Source of the DNA: Ghiorsea bivora
GTDB taxonomy: Bacteria > Pseudomonadota > Zetaproteobacteria > Mariprofundales > Mariprofundaceae
Assembly (NCBI RefSeq): GCF_000744415.1
Contig: NZ_JQLW01000011.1
Location: forward strand, 1-64,000
Direction of reading: 5' to 3'
Length of the DNA: 64,000 bases
The notes below the pieces were generated by a model that saw nothing but the letters and a program-made list of their open reading frames with translations, was not told where the DNA came from and made no database searches. The translations under genes were made by a program, and so were the position numbers. Below, one piece after another: positions 1 through 7,979 of this stretch. The first letter of the stretch is position 1. The number at the start of each line of letters is the position of its first letter.

Positions 1-207
1 ATAACCATTACGATGGTTATTTGTATCGCTACGCTCATGATGACCATAACCAAGATGTTCTTCCATCTCTGCACCAAGGGCTGTTTCAACCGTGAGTTTC
101 GTTAATAGCTGACTAAGGCTCGATATGTCAGACTCAGTCTTCATATGCTTCGCCAACTCACTGGCTAAGGCGACCAACTTTGGGTCATATTTGTCTTTCT
201 TCTTCAT
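1..207 (-). CDS. IS256-family transposase, N-terminal part (3' truncated by window edge)
   Basis: The 69 visible codons start at an ATG (205-207 on the complement) and give a charged N-terminus followed by the IS256 hallmark ALGAEMEEHLGY and then a region ending NNHRNGY. That order is characteristic of the Mutator/IS256 transposases, DDE enzymes that act as copy-out/paste-in recombinases. The DDE catalytic core would lie beyond the window start and is not visible, so activity cannot be judged. An ATG-proximal GGAG-like sequence (AGGAG at about 216-220, complement) supports the start. It belongs to the IS that splits the recombinase-like gene to its right. Confidence 0.85.
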   Translation of the reverse strand, partial: MKKKDKYDPKLVALASELAKHMKTESDISSLSQLLTKLTVETALGAEMEEHLGYGHHERSDTNNHRNGY

Positions 208-270
208 TATAAATACTCCTGTCAGCATTCTAGCTGTTTGAAATATTTACACAGTTGGATTTACAGTCTC
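1..270 (-). mobile_element. IS256-family insertion sequence, right end (continues beyond window start)
   Basis: The stretch holds the 5' end of an IS256/Mutator-type transposase on the minus strand plus the untranslated end of the element. Reading outward from the transposase start, the end contains AACTGTGTAAAT, a sequence I associate with termini of many proteobacterial IS256-family elements. The exact terminal base cannot be fixed because the other inverted repeat lies outside the window; about position 270 is an estimate. Immediately to the right, an open frame of a different gene resumes, which is why I read this as an insertion inside that gene. Confidence 0.75.
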
Positions 271-271
271 C

Positions 272-2470
272 AAACATCCGTTTGACGTTATTTATGAAGC
301 CCAAAACTTCCTCTGTTCAGCAGATACCTACTCAGACAGCTGGGCTCAACTACTAAATATTTACCAGCCACCTGCTACACAAGAGCATTTAGCCAAAATG
401 ATTGAATTTGAGGGATCAGAACTCTTCGATGTTCCAGTTTGTGCCGCAAACAAAAAACGAAACAGCAAAATTAAACTAGGTACTGATTATCCAGTATTTT
501 ATGCAATCAAGAAATTAAATGAACACTGTTGGTCAAACAATACAGTAAAGCAGCGAGCAATTGAAATATATAGGGAAACCTTCAATCTCAATTCTAGGCT
601 GGAAGACGATATTGACCCTTCTATATATTACGCAGATGCATACTCAACCCGTGATATTCTCTTGCGTTTAGAAAAAGACAACTTTCTAAATTTGGCATCC
701 CTATCCAACCCTTCACTTTTTCAAATCTCCCTTATCGAATATTATCAAACAGAATTATTTAAATTGTTTGATCAAGACACCCCATACACGCGGAAATTAG
801 TTAAGTTTGTTGAATTAATGTCTGGAGAGCGTGAGGCTGGAGTTCGGAAAAATAAGCGATTTGAAAAACAAGTCTCTAAGCCTGAGGTTCTTATGGTTCC
901 TTCATCTGTTAATTCTGAAGATGGTACAGGTATTCAAATTTCTTACCCTCAACCCGAATCAAGCCAACAAAAAACACTCTGCCGAGTCGCGCCGAAAGGC
1001 GGGTCTAAGCTAACCCCATCTGATGATAGACTGGCGTTAAGAGGGCGCTTAAATCAGCAATCTTCACGAAATATTATCAGTTTGATCGATATGAACCGTT
1101 TAACATCTCATAGTATTTCTGAGTACCTTAAATTTCTATGGTCAAAACACAGGACTGAATTTGTTTTCAACTTGATACTTTTCAGCACTGGACTTAACCC
1201 AGAACGACTTACGCACTTAAAAGCAGAGAACAGACCAAGATTAAAGTCTGCTTCAGAGTGTCACTTTGACAAGGCGAACAATACACTTAGTTATAACATC
1301 TTGCACCAGCCAAAATCCAAAGTTGTGATTGAACTAACACCAACTCAAGTGATGTCTCAAGTTCTAGCTCAGGACAAACTTCCATTCAAAAACAGCTTAG
1401 ATAAAAGCAGAAAGTTAGCTAAGAAGTTTCATTTACACTACCCAGGTCAGTCTCCCACAGCTTATCGGATTAGCGCATCGTCAGCTTTACACTTTTCTTG
1501 CGGAATGTTTAATGAAATGGAAGTGACATACTTGTCAGGTGATATTCCTGCCAACTTCCGTGCTCAATCGCACTATTACCCAGTGGACTCGATGGTCATA
1601 AATCAAAAGTTTCAACTCTGCTTGCAGCGATTTGCCAATAATTTTGGTTTTACCAACAACAAACTTCCACCAGCATATTCGGAATCAAATGAAACAAATG
1701 ACATTGGTTCAACATATGCCCCACCTCTTCTGCAACTTAAAAAAACACTCTCTGAAATCTACTCAGCAACACAGTTTCTGAGCCAAGATGTCCAATATAT
1801 AAATGAAATTTGTAGGCTAGAACATCTTGTTAACTTCATAAATTTACAACACTTACAATTGTTTATTATCGAACAATTATCCTTTTGTGCTCGGCGTTTT
1901 GGGGCGAAAACCTCATATGCAAACAGTACAAAGTTTGAGAAAGCATGGGGCTCTGAAAAAGCCAGCCCAATTTTTGCTATTGAGCGAAAATATATCCCAA
2001 CAATAAACCTTTTTAACTTGCAGTTAGAAGCGTGTCACAAAACAATTCAACGCCTAAATGAGTTGGCTTCCTATTATCGAATCACATGCCATATCAAATT
2101 CGATGCTCAAGAAAACCCTTTACCCATCAAACTGTCTTTCGACAGGAACTTACGTTTAATCAAAGCAACTCGACTTAACAACAAGAAGTTTTATGATTTG
2201 CTAAACGACTATAAATTCACCAAATTTTCTGACGGCATCCCTGAAAGAGTAAACCCTTTCAAACATACCGTTGCGGCAGCCTTACTTGGCAAAGTACCAC
2301 AAGTTCTTCTGGATGAATTGATGAATCATGATAGAGACGGCTTAGATTTTTGTGCGCCATGGTCAACTGGATCAGCTCTTAGTTTAGAATTATTAACCAC
2401 TGAAATTAATACACTATTTTCAAAGTTAGATATCAAAATTATTGAGTTCACTGGAGAAAGTCATGATTGA
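272..2470 (+). pseudogene. Large tyrosine-recombinase-like protein, 5' end removed by IS256 insertion
   Basis: The frame is open from position 242, inside the IS end, through the IS/host junction at about 271 and on to the TGA at 2468-2470, so coding begins before the first ATG (398). That ATG has no ribosome binding site. The natural N-terminus was probably cut off by the IS. Residues around 250-400 (counted from 398) resemble a degenerate tyrosine-recombinase core: a box-I-like segment STGLNPERLTHL, then TAYRISASSALHF where HxxR would be expected, then a C-terminal GDIPANFRAQSHYYP segment. The canonical His residues are not evident. Its end overlaps the next recombinase by 8 nt, so the two were one operon. 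It may be an accessory (non-catalytic) partner of the downstream enzyme. Family assignment is by motif reading only. Confidence 0.6.
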
Positions 2471-4829
2471 TGTCGATAAAATCATACAAGAATCGCCAAG
2501 ATTTTGGGGATACCAACGAAAAAGCATCTTACTAGCCACTGCTGACTTTATTAAACCAAAAGGAAAGATAACTGATATTGAATTAGAATATATCATCAAA
2601 CACCAACTAAAACGCAACCGAAATCATCGGCAGGTATTAAAACAAGTCGCGCTTGTGTTAACTAAACTCAAAGATGAATATGGTATTGATACAGTAATCC
2701 CACCTGTACCCATTACTGTGCCCCGACCTTCCATACTGCCGACAACAGCTAATGAATTTGCTTGGCTTGATGGTAGCCAATCATTAGAAGATACATTTTG
2801 GAACTTATGGTCCATAGAACAATTTGAACAAAAAAATTCACCTATGTTTGCGTTTGGATTTTGCTTAGCATCATATATAGGGCTTCAGTCAACACTGATT
2901 TCAAATATTCTTAGCCAACTCAAGTGGAGCGATATACTCGAAGATGGAGAGAGCATCAAATCCAAAGTGCATCCGCAAGATCGGGATGTTCGCTATTGTA
3001 GAATCCATTTGCCAACACCAGTGTCTCTCATTCTTAAAAGCATTTTGCATCATCAAGGTGCAAGCAGTCCCAATGACCATGTTTTCTTCAGTGAGTCAGA
3101 ACCCAAGTTCAAAAAACGAAAGCAGCGTATTCAAAAGGTTCTAGCTTCACATTATGCTTTGCTGTTAGATGTTCACAGCAAACAGACTGGCTGCAACCTA
3201 CCCTGCCCACCTACATGGAAAACATTTTCGAGAACTGCTTATATGAAAATTTTTAGTCAAGGCGTTGAGCCTTTTATCATTAATGCTCTACATAGTTATC
3301 CGTTACCCGTTAGTCACCCAATCGAAGCAAGCCTAAACTTATATGGCAAACCCCTTTCGCATCACCTGTCAATTTCACAAACTACACTTCCTCAAAACAA
3401 TACCCCCGAACCAAAAATAAAGCTAAAAAGTGAGCCTTTTGCAGCTAATCTTGAAGAGAATCCCATTAAAGATGACTGGTGCGGCGCAAGCAAGACTGTT
3501 TTGAGACAACTCGTGTGTCGGCTAAAGAAAATCACTACAAAAAAGGTTCAAACTGATATTCAGGTTTCAACCGCAAACGATGAAATTATTGTAGCTATTG
3601 AACAAGCTTTAAAAATTGACCCGACCCAAACAAGTGCTCTTTACTTAGCTTTGAAGTGGGTTCAATATTATATCCAAACGAATAGGTCTGTCAGCCCTCA
3701 AACAATCGACGAATACTTTAGCCGAGTATTTTATAATGGACTACTCACCTTTCCTGACAGTTATGATATAACAGACTGGGAAGCAGATGACCATGAGCAA
3801 GCTTTTGAAAAAGTAATTTCAAGAACCAAGCTAGGCTCAGCAAGAAGAAAAAGTATTGTGTCAACATATAAGAACGTTTACCAATTTGCCCAAACCAATG
3901 GGTATGTAGACCAAGTAAACCTTCAATTTGCTTCAGGCGACTGGGTAGGCAGTTCGACCCGATACGAACTGATTGGTTTATATCAATTTGAGTCATTTGT
4001 CTCACAATTAGAGCACTATAAAAGCCGAGAGGCTAAAACGATAGCTGCATTGGCAATCCTTGCATTTTATAGCGGGCTACGTGCTTCAGAGGCTTCAAAA
4101 TTAACGCTGAGTAACGTGTTAATACAAAACGATGAAATTTATATTGAAATTCTCAGGGGCAAGTCACCAGCCGCACGCAGGCGCATCCCCTTCCACCTTC
4201 TAGCACCCAGTTCTGCATGTAATATAATAAAAACGTGTTACCAAACACGATTAGAAGAGTTCAAAGAGAAAGATTCTTCAACCCGAAATATTATCCTAAA
4301 AAATATACCCTTGTTTGGCCCGCATAAAACACGCTCACTATATAATGGACGCTCCGTTATAAATGAAACAATTAAACTGATGAAACAGTTCATGGGGGTA
4401 AAATTTGTTTATCATTCTTTGCGTCACTCTTTCGCCTCTTGGCTTTTGCTTCGCTGGTATGCCAACCGTTACTTTGACTTTGCATCAGACCTAACTGAAG
4501 GGCATCATCCTCTGTTCCAAGGTGAGTGCCAAAGCCGTTTACGCCAGCTATTTACAACAAATGAAAATCAAATCCCCACACACAATGCATCTGATTTAAT
4601 CATATTCTCAAAGCTCATTGGGCATACAGGTCAGGAAGTCATGTTTTCAACATATATTCATTCTTACAGCGCTATTCATAAACATGCCATGCAACGCATT
4701 TCAAACAGTGAAGGACAAAGAATATTAAGTGGGAAATGTATTGCAGCAGTTGTGCCCAAAATGAAATCACGTACATCTCAAGCCAAGTTAAAAATCAAAT
4801 CTATTACAGAAATTGTGAAGAGTACCTAA
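2463..4829 (+). CDS. Large tyrosine recombinase / site-specific integrase (788 aa)
   Basis: A DNA strand-exchange enzyme with all recognisable catalytic boxes in its C-terminal third: Arg I in FYSGLRASEASKL, HxxR in YHSLRHSFASW, the later His in LIGHTGQEV and the nucleophile Tyr in MFSTYIHSY. It is about twice the length of ordinary XerC/D or phage integrases. The N-terminal 450 residues carry no motif I can name. I chose the ATG at 2463 because GGAG lies six bases upstream; a TTG at 2442 is the alternative. It overlaps the stop of the upstream recombinase-like frame by 8 nt, implying coupled translation. Tandem large recombinases recall Tn554-type or recombinase-in-trio modules, but the exact family cannot be fixed by eye. 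It is probably the mobility enzyme of the element at the left edge. Confidence 0.85.
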   Translation: MIDVDKIIQESPRFWGYQRKSILLATADFIKPKGKITDIELEYIIKHQLKRNRNHRQVLKQVALVLTKLKDEYGIDTVIPPVPITVPRPSILPTTANEFAWLDGSQSLEDTFWNLWSIEQFEQKNSPMFAFGFCLASYIGLQSTLISNILSQLKWSDILEDGESIKSKVHPQDRDVRYCRIHLPTPVSLILKSILHHQGASSPNDHVFFSESEPKFKKRKQRIQKVLASHYALLLDVHSKQTGCNLPCPPTWKTFSRTAYMKIFSQGVEPFIINALHSYPLPVSHPIEASLNLYGKPLSHHLSISQTTLPQNNTPEPKIKLKSEPFAANLEENPIKDDWCGASKTVLRQLVCRLKKITTKKVQTDIQVSTANDEIIVAIEQALKIDPTQTSALYLALKWVQYYIQTNRSVSPQTIDEYFSRVFYNGLLTFPDSYDITDWEADDHEQAFEKVISRTKLGSARRKSIVSTYKNVYQFAQTNGYVDQVNLQFASGDWVGSSTRYELIGLYQFESFVSQLEHYKSREAKTIAALAILAFYSGLRASEASKLTLSNVLIQNDEIYIEILRGKSPAARRRIPFHLLAPSSACNIIKTCYQTRLEEFKEKDSSTRNIILKNIPLFGPHKTRSLYNGRSVINETIKLMKQFMGVKFVYHSLRHSFASWLLLRWYANRYFDFASDLTEGHHPLFQGECQSRLRQLFTTNENQIPTHNASDLIIFSKLIGHTGQEVMFSTYIHSYSAIHKHAMQRISNSEGQRILSGKCIAAVVPKMKSRTSQAKLKIKSITEIVKST

Positions 4830-4831
4830 AC

Positions 4832-5032
4832 TTAATCAACGATCTCAAACAACTCTTCTATTCTGCAGTCTAGGTGCTTACATATTCTTTCAAGTGCATC
4901 CAAGTCAATGCGTTTTGCAGTGTCATTATATAAAAGATTAATGGTATTCCTATGTAAGCCTGTCTCCCTTGAGAGTTCAGCAATCTTTATCCTTTTTTCT
5001 CCCATGATTCTGGACAAATTACACTTAATCAT
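4832..5032 (-). CDS. XRE/Cro-CI family helix-turn-helix regulator (66 aa)
   Basis: A compact single-domain DNA-binding protein. Residues 1-15 (MIKCNLSRIMGEKRI) and the HTH IAELSRETGLHRNTINLLY are typical of the short Cro/CI-like regulators that begin with M-I-x-x-N-L-S. The start at 5030-5032 (complement) is set by GGGAGG 5-6 bases upstream; an upstream in-frame codon would add ten residues without a better site. It converges on the recombinase gene, with only 2 nt between the stops, and diverges from the small-ORF/serine-recombinase unit. The dyads in that divergent promoter (5105-5161) are its likely operators, making it a candidate repressor of the element. Confidence 0.85.
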   Translation of the reverse strand: MIKCNLSRIMGEKRIKIAELSRETGLHRNTINLLYNDTAKRIDLDALERICKHLDCRIEELFEIVD

Positions 5033-5104
5033 CAATACCTCCCATAAAAAACGCTCATACAAAAAACAAACTATCCATCACTTTTATCCTTCAAACAACA
5101 TTTT

Positions 5105-5161
5105 ATTCATTCTAAGTGAAGTTTTTTTATTGACAATTCACTTTGTGTGAATATTATTCAC
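5105..5161 (+). promoter_or_regulatory. Promoter overlapped by ATTCAC/GTGAAT operator dyads
   Basis: A near-consensus promoter is visible: TTGACA at 5130-5135, 16 bases, then TATTAT at 5152-5157. Between and over these boxes lie two perfect dyads sharing a half-site: ATTCAC-TTTGT-GTGAAT (5136-5152) and GTGAAT-ATT-ATTCAC (5147-5161). An imperfect copy, ATTCAT-TCTAA-GTGAAG, lies at 5105-5121. Occupancy would block RNA polymerase. The adjacent divergent XRE-type regulator is the obvious candidate ligand. The dyads are read directly; repressor identity is inference. Confidence 0.75.
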
Positions 5162-5195
5162 CCTGTATGTAGTTAAGTCGTTTAAGAGGAGCTTT

Positions 5196-5267
5196 ATGAA
5201 AACACAAAAACAGCCTAAAGCAACCATATGTTACCCACCAAACACCAGTAATAAGGAGCAAACATGA
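5196..5267 (+). CDS. Small ORF (23 aa) coupled to the next gene
   Basis: A 23-codon frame begins at ATG 5196 behind a good ribosome site (AGAGGAG, five bases upstream). It is the first possible translated ORF after the promoter at 5130-5157. Its TGA overlaps the ATG of the next gene as ATGA (5264-5267), the normal pattern of translational coupling. The peptide is basic and proline-containing, with no recognisable domain. It could be a leader peptide that sets translation of the downstream gene, or a genuine micro-protein of the element. Confidence 0.5.
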   Translation: MKTQKQPKATICYPPNTSNKEQT

Positions 5268-5512
5268 AGAAAAACGAAGTAAGGTATTATAAGAAAATTG
5301 CACAACACCTTTTGTTGAGTTTAAACATTTCAAACGACCAGAGTCTGATTATGACATTTGGTACTGGTGCTGAGCGGACAAATGAGGAAGCAATTACTAC
5401 GTGGGTTCAAAGCTTAAATATTAATCCTGAGTTATACACAAAAGAACATTTTTTAAACCTTCTTCAAGAAGCAGCTAAAGAACATATAGAGCACGCTATG
5501 GACTTATGTTAA
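5264..5512 (+). CDS. Hypothetical protein of the integrative element (82 aa)
   Basis: I do not recognise this protein. It starts at an ATG seven bases after GGAG. It begins MKKNEVRYYKKIAQHLL and is predicted to be largely helical, with an acidic C-terminal half ending HIEHAMDLC. No zinc-binding or HTH signature is evident, and there is no membrane segment or signal peptide. It lies between the XRE-type regulator and the serine recombinase, in the same direction as the recombinase and under the operator-controlled promoter. A role in control or accessory function of excision/integration is plausible, but rests on position alone. Confidence 0.6.
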   Translation: MKKNEVRYYKKIAQHLLLSLNISNDQSLIMTFGTGAERTNEEAITTWVQSLNINPELYTKEHFLNLLQEAAKEHIEHAMDLC

Positions 5513-5514
5513 AC

Positions 5515-5634
5515 ATGAGTAGGCAGCGAAACATCGTAACTGAAGTCGTTTCCCCACTAGCAATCAATTCCAGAGTGCTACAACTTATTACTGAGGATTA
5601 TATCACATGGCAAAACGCGCAGTCATCTACCTAA
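5515..5634 (+). CDS. Possible small ORF (39 aa) overlapping the serine recombinase start
   Basis: An ATG frame of 39 codons bridges the gap between the 82-aa gene and the serine recombinase, overlapping the latter's first 28 nt. No clear ribosome binding site precedes it. The peptide has a hydrophobic middle (NIVTEVVSPLAINSRVLQL) but no domain I know. It may simply be an open frame in the spacer; I list it because the genes around it are tightly coupled. Confidence 0.2.
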   Translation: MSRQRNIVTEVVSPLAINSRVLQLITEDYITWQNAQSST

Positions 5635-7130
5635 GATCAAGTAAAGACAAACATGATGTTAGCGTTGAGTCTCAACGACGCGAATTAGAACGATACATCA
5701 AAAATAACGGTAACGTACTTATAGATGAATTCGTTGATAAGGTAGAATCTGCAAAAACAGCAAACCGCCCAGCTTTTCAAGATATGATGGCAGAAGTAAA
5801 ATCTAAAGAATGCCGCTTTTCAGTCATTTACTGCTTTGATACAAGCAGGTTTTCTCGACGAATGTATGATGCTCAACTATACAAGCATCTATTAAAAAAG
5901 AACGGTATTGATTTAATTTTCATGAAGCTACCAAAGGGTGATCCACTAATGGATACTGTCCTTGAATCATTGATGGAAATATTTGATGAGTTTCATTCAC
6001 AAAAGTCCAAAATGGATGGTCTTCGAGGGATGCGCGAAAATGTTCTTAAAGGCTGGCGTTCAGGTGGAAGCGCCCCCATTGGCTATAAGTTAGAGAAGAC
6101 CGTTGTTGGCACCCGTGACGGTGAAATCATCACTAAAAGCACATTAAAACCAGACCCGAAAACTTTCCATAAAATGAAACAGTATTTTGAGGGGCGGCTT
6201 GCGGGTATATCAAGAAGTCAGTTAGTTAGAAACTTAGGGCTTAAAGTTGCAAAAACCTCTCTCACCTATATAGAAGAAGGCGCACTTACTTATGCTGGTC
6301 ATACTGTATGGAACAGACACAATGAAGTTATTGATGGCTCCTACAAAGGCGGAAAACGCTACAGAGATAGAGATGAGTGGGTCATTCAGCGTAATACTCA
6401 TGAAGCCATGATTACTGAGGATGAAGCAGAACAAATTCTAAAAGAACGTGAAGTTTCTCGAGCATCTAGAAAACGAAGGCGGATAAGCACTTACTTGCTC
6501 GCTGGTATTTTTAAATGTGGCTGTGGTGCGAATATGTCAGGTGATTCAGGCTACTACCGTTGCCAAAAAAGGTGCGGGAACAGAGGGATTAAAAAAGAAA
6601 CGATTGAAAAAGCAATTATTAGTACATTATTTGAACAGCTTTTAACCCAGAATACAATAATGGAACTTTTGGATCAAATCAAAAAAAGCAGTTCACAAAA
6701 AACTACTGAAACAAACAAGATTACGGCTCTTAACAAAGAAATAAAAGAGGTTGAAAAACAAATCAACGAAATTATCACCCTACTTCAAAAGGTGAAACAC
6801 CAAAGACCCTTATTATCGAAACTTGATGAGCTTGAAGAAGAACGAGTCGAACTAGAAGGTCTTATTAACCAGGAACAAAGTGCCAAACTAGGTGCCGCAC
6901 CTATAGTTTCCAAAAATGGAATCATAAAATTTCTTAAAGATTATAAAGAATCGTTTCAAACTGGTGACATAGAAAAGAAAAAGGCTTTACTTCAATCTAC
7001 CATAAAGAATGTTGAACTGAATGGGGATAGGGTAAAAATAAACCCCAGTTATGTTTCCATAACTGGGGTTAACTGGCATCCCCAAGGGGATTCGAACCCC
7101 TGTTGCCGCCGTGAAAGGGCGGTGTCCTAG
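5607..7130 (+). CDS. Large serine recombinase / integrase (507 aa)
   Basis: A phage-type serine integrase. The N-terminal resolvase domain (about residues 1-150) opens with YLRSSKDKHDVSVESQ, containing the expected catalytic Ser, and has the DTSRFSRR motif. A recombinase domain follows (about 155-285), then a zinc-binding segment with CGCGA and CQKRCGN, then a charged coiled coil (about 360-430). The start has GAGGA about nine bases upstream. The last two dozen residues are unusual: they are encoded by the antisense strand of the tRNA-Glu terminator and tRNA-Glu itself, and the stop lies inside the tRNA gene. This suggests that integration next to tRNA-Glu joined the integrase frame to chromosomal sequence. 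Function is well supported; target-site assignment is inference. Confidence 0.93.
   Translation: MAKRAVIYLRSSKDKHDVSVESQRRELERYIKNNGNVLIDEFVDKVESAKTANRPAFQDMMAEVKSKECRFSVIYCFDTSRFSRRMYDAQLYKHLLKKNGIDLIFMKLPKGDPLMDTVLESLMEIFDEFHSQKSKMDGLRGMRENVLKGWRSGGSAPIGYKLEKTVVGTRDGEIITKSTLKPDPKTFHKMKQYFEGRLAGISRSQLVRNLGLKVAKTSLTYIEEGALTYAGHTVWNRHNEVIDGSYKGGKRYRDRDEWVIQRNTHEAMITEDEAEQILKEREVSRASRKRRRISTYLLAGIFKCGCGANMSGDSGYYRCQKRCGNRGIKKETIEKAIISTLFEQLLTQNTIMELLDQIKKSSSQKTTETNKITALNKEIKEVEKQINEIITLLQKVKHQRPLLSKLDELEEERVELEGLINQEQSAKLGAAPIVSKNGIIKFLKDYKESFQTGDIEKKKALLQSTIKNVELNGDRVKINPSYVSITGVNWHPQGDSNPCCRRERAVS
7034..7070 (-). terminator. Intrinsic terminator of tRNA-Glu
   Basis: On the minus strand, a perfect 13-bp stem with a four-base GAAA loop (7041-7070) is followed by TATTTTTA (7034-7040). 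It sits directly after the tRNA 3' end. It also falls inside the coding sequence of the oppositely oriented serine recombinase. Confidence 0.85.
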
Positions 7131-7150
7131 GCCGACTAGACGATGGGGAC
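7074..7150 (-). tRNA. tRNA-Glu (UUC anticodon), CCA encoded
   Basis: The complement begins GTCCCCATCGTCTAG and pairs its 7-base acceptor GTCCCCA with TGGGGAT near the 3' end. The T-loop GGTTCGAATCC is present. The anticodon loop reads CTTTCAC, giving anticodon TTC, hence glutamate. Discriminator G and an encoded CCA follow (7074-7077). It is the 3' boundary of the integrative element: the serine recombinase stop codon (7128-7130) lies within it on the other strand. A self-folding tRNA remains intact, so integration has not destroyed the gene. Confidence 0.96.
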
Positions 7151-7244
7151 ATAGTCGTTTCAGACGCGGCGAACTTTATCGCCAAGGTTTCATGTGTCAA
7201 CCATCTATTTTCATGCTAAAAAGGACTCACCAAAAGAGATTATT

Positions 7245-7964
7245 TTATCGCTGCATTAAAGCCTTAAAATTAGCTGTTGCTTGCTTAATCCCAACAAAAA
7301 GTGCGTCTGCAACAATAGCGTGACCAATGTTTAACCCGATGATTGCAGGGATATTCACCATAGGTTTTGTATTGTCTAAAGTTAAACCATGACCAGCATG
7401 CACAATCAAACCCAAATCATCCGCATATTTAGCAGCTTCTTGAATGTTTTTAAGTTCAACCTGCTGTTGTTCACCTTCAAAATTGGCATAATGACCAGTG
7501 TGCAGCTCAATCACTGCAGCTTGAATGTGTTTGCTGGCATCAATTTGTTTAGTATCAGGGTCGATAAACATAGACACCGCACACCCTGCATCATTAAGAC
7601 GCGCTACAACATCTGTCATACGCGCTAAATGCCCTACAACATCTAAACCACCTTCCGTGGTGAGTTCTTCCCTACTTTCAGGCACCAAACATACAGCTTG
7701 CGGTTTAAGCTTACAGGCAATAGCTACCATTTCATCGGTGGCAGCCATTTCCATATTCAAATGCAATTCACCTGCTTTCGCCATGGCAGCAAGGTTTTCC
7801 ATATCTTTATCTTGAATATGGCGGCGGTCTTCTCGCAAATGTGCAGTGATGCCATCAGCACCTGCTTCTAAACAGTCTTTTGCTGCTTGAATGGGACAAG
7901 GGTATGTTGTAAGCCTTGCCTGCCTTAATGTGGCGATGTGGTCGATATTTACACCCAAATGCAT
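7245..7964 (-). CDS. pdxJ: Pyridoxine 5'-phosphate synthase PdxJ
   Basis: PdxJ condenses 1-deoxyxylulose 5-phosphate with 3-amino-1-hydroxyacetone phosphate, the ring-closing step of the DXP-dependent vitamin B6 pathway. The protein is a TIM barrel of 239 aa, the usual size. Signature segments are LGVNIDHIATLRQAR at the N-terminus, the HLREDRRHI phosphate/substrate loop, and VHAGHGL near the end. I place the start at ATG 7962-7964 (complement), with AAGGGG seven bases upstream; an in-frame TTG two codons earlier is less likely. It follows trmD after 15 nt and ends 94 nt before tRNA-Glu, so it is probably the last gene of the rpsP operon. Confidence 0.96.
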   Translation of the reverse strand: MHLGVNIDHIATLRQARLTTYPCPIQAAKDCLEAGADGITAHLREDRRHIQDKDMENLAAMAKAGELHLNMEMAATDEMVAIACKLKPQAVCLVPESREELTTEGGLDVVGHLARMTDVVARLNDAGCAVSMFIDPDTKQIDASKHIQAAVIELHTGHYANFEGEQQQVELKNIQEAAKYADDLGLIVHAGHGLTLDNTKPMVNIPAIIGLNIGHAIVADALFVGIKQATANFKALMQR

Positions 7965-7979
7965 ATTCAATCCCCTTAC

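Noticed and set aside
398-2470. ATG at 398 as a true gene start for the first recombinase-like frame
   Set aside because: No ribosome site, and the frame continues upstream to the IS junction, so this is a 5'-truncated gene rather than a start.
7111-7323. Plus-strand frame starting in tRNA-Glu
   Set aside because: It crosses the tRNA and the end of pdxJ and has no ribosome site; a shadow.
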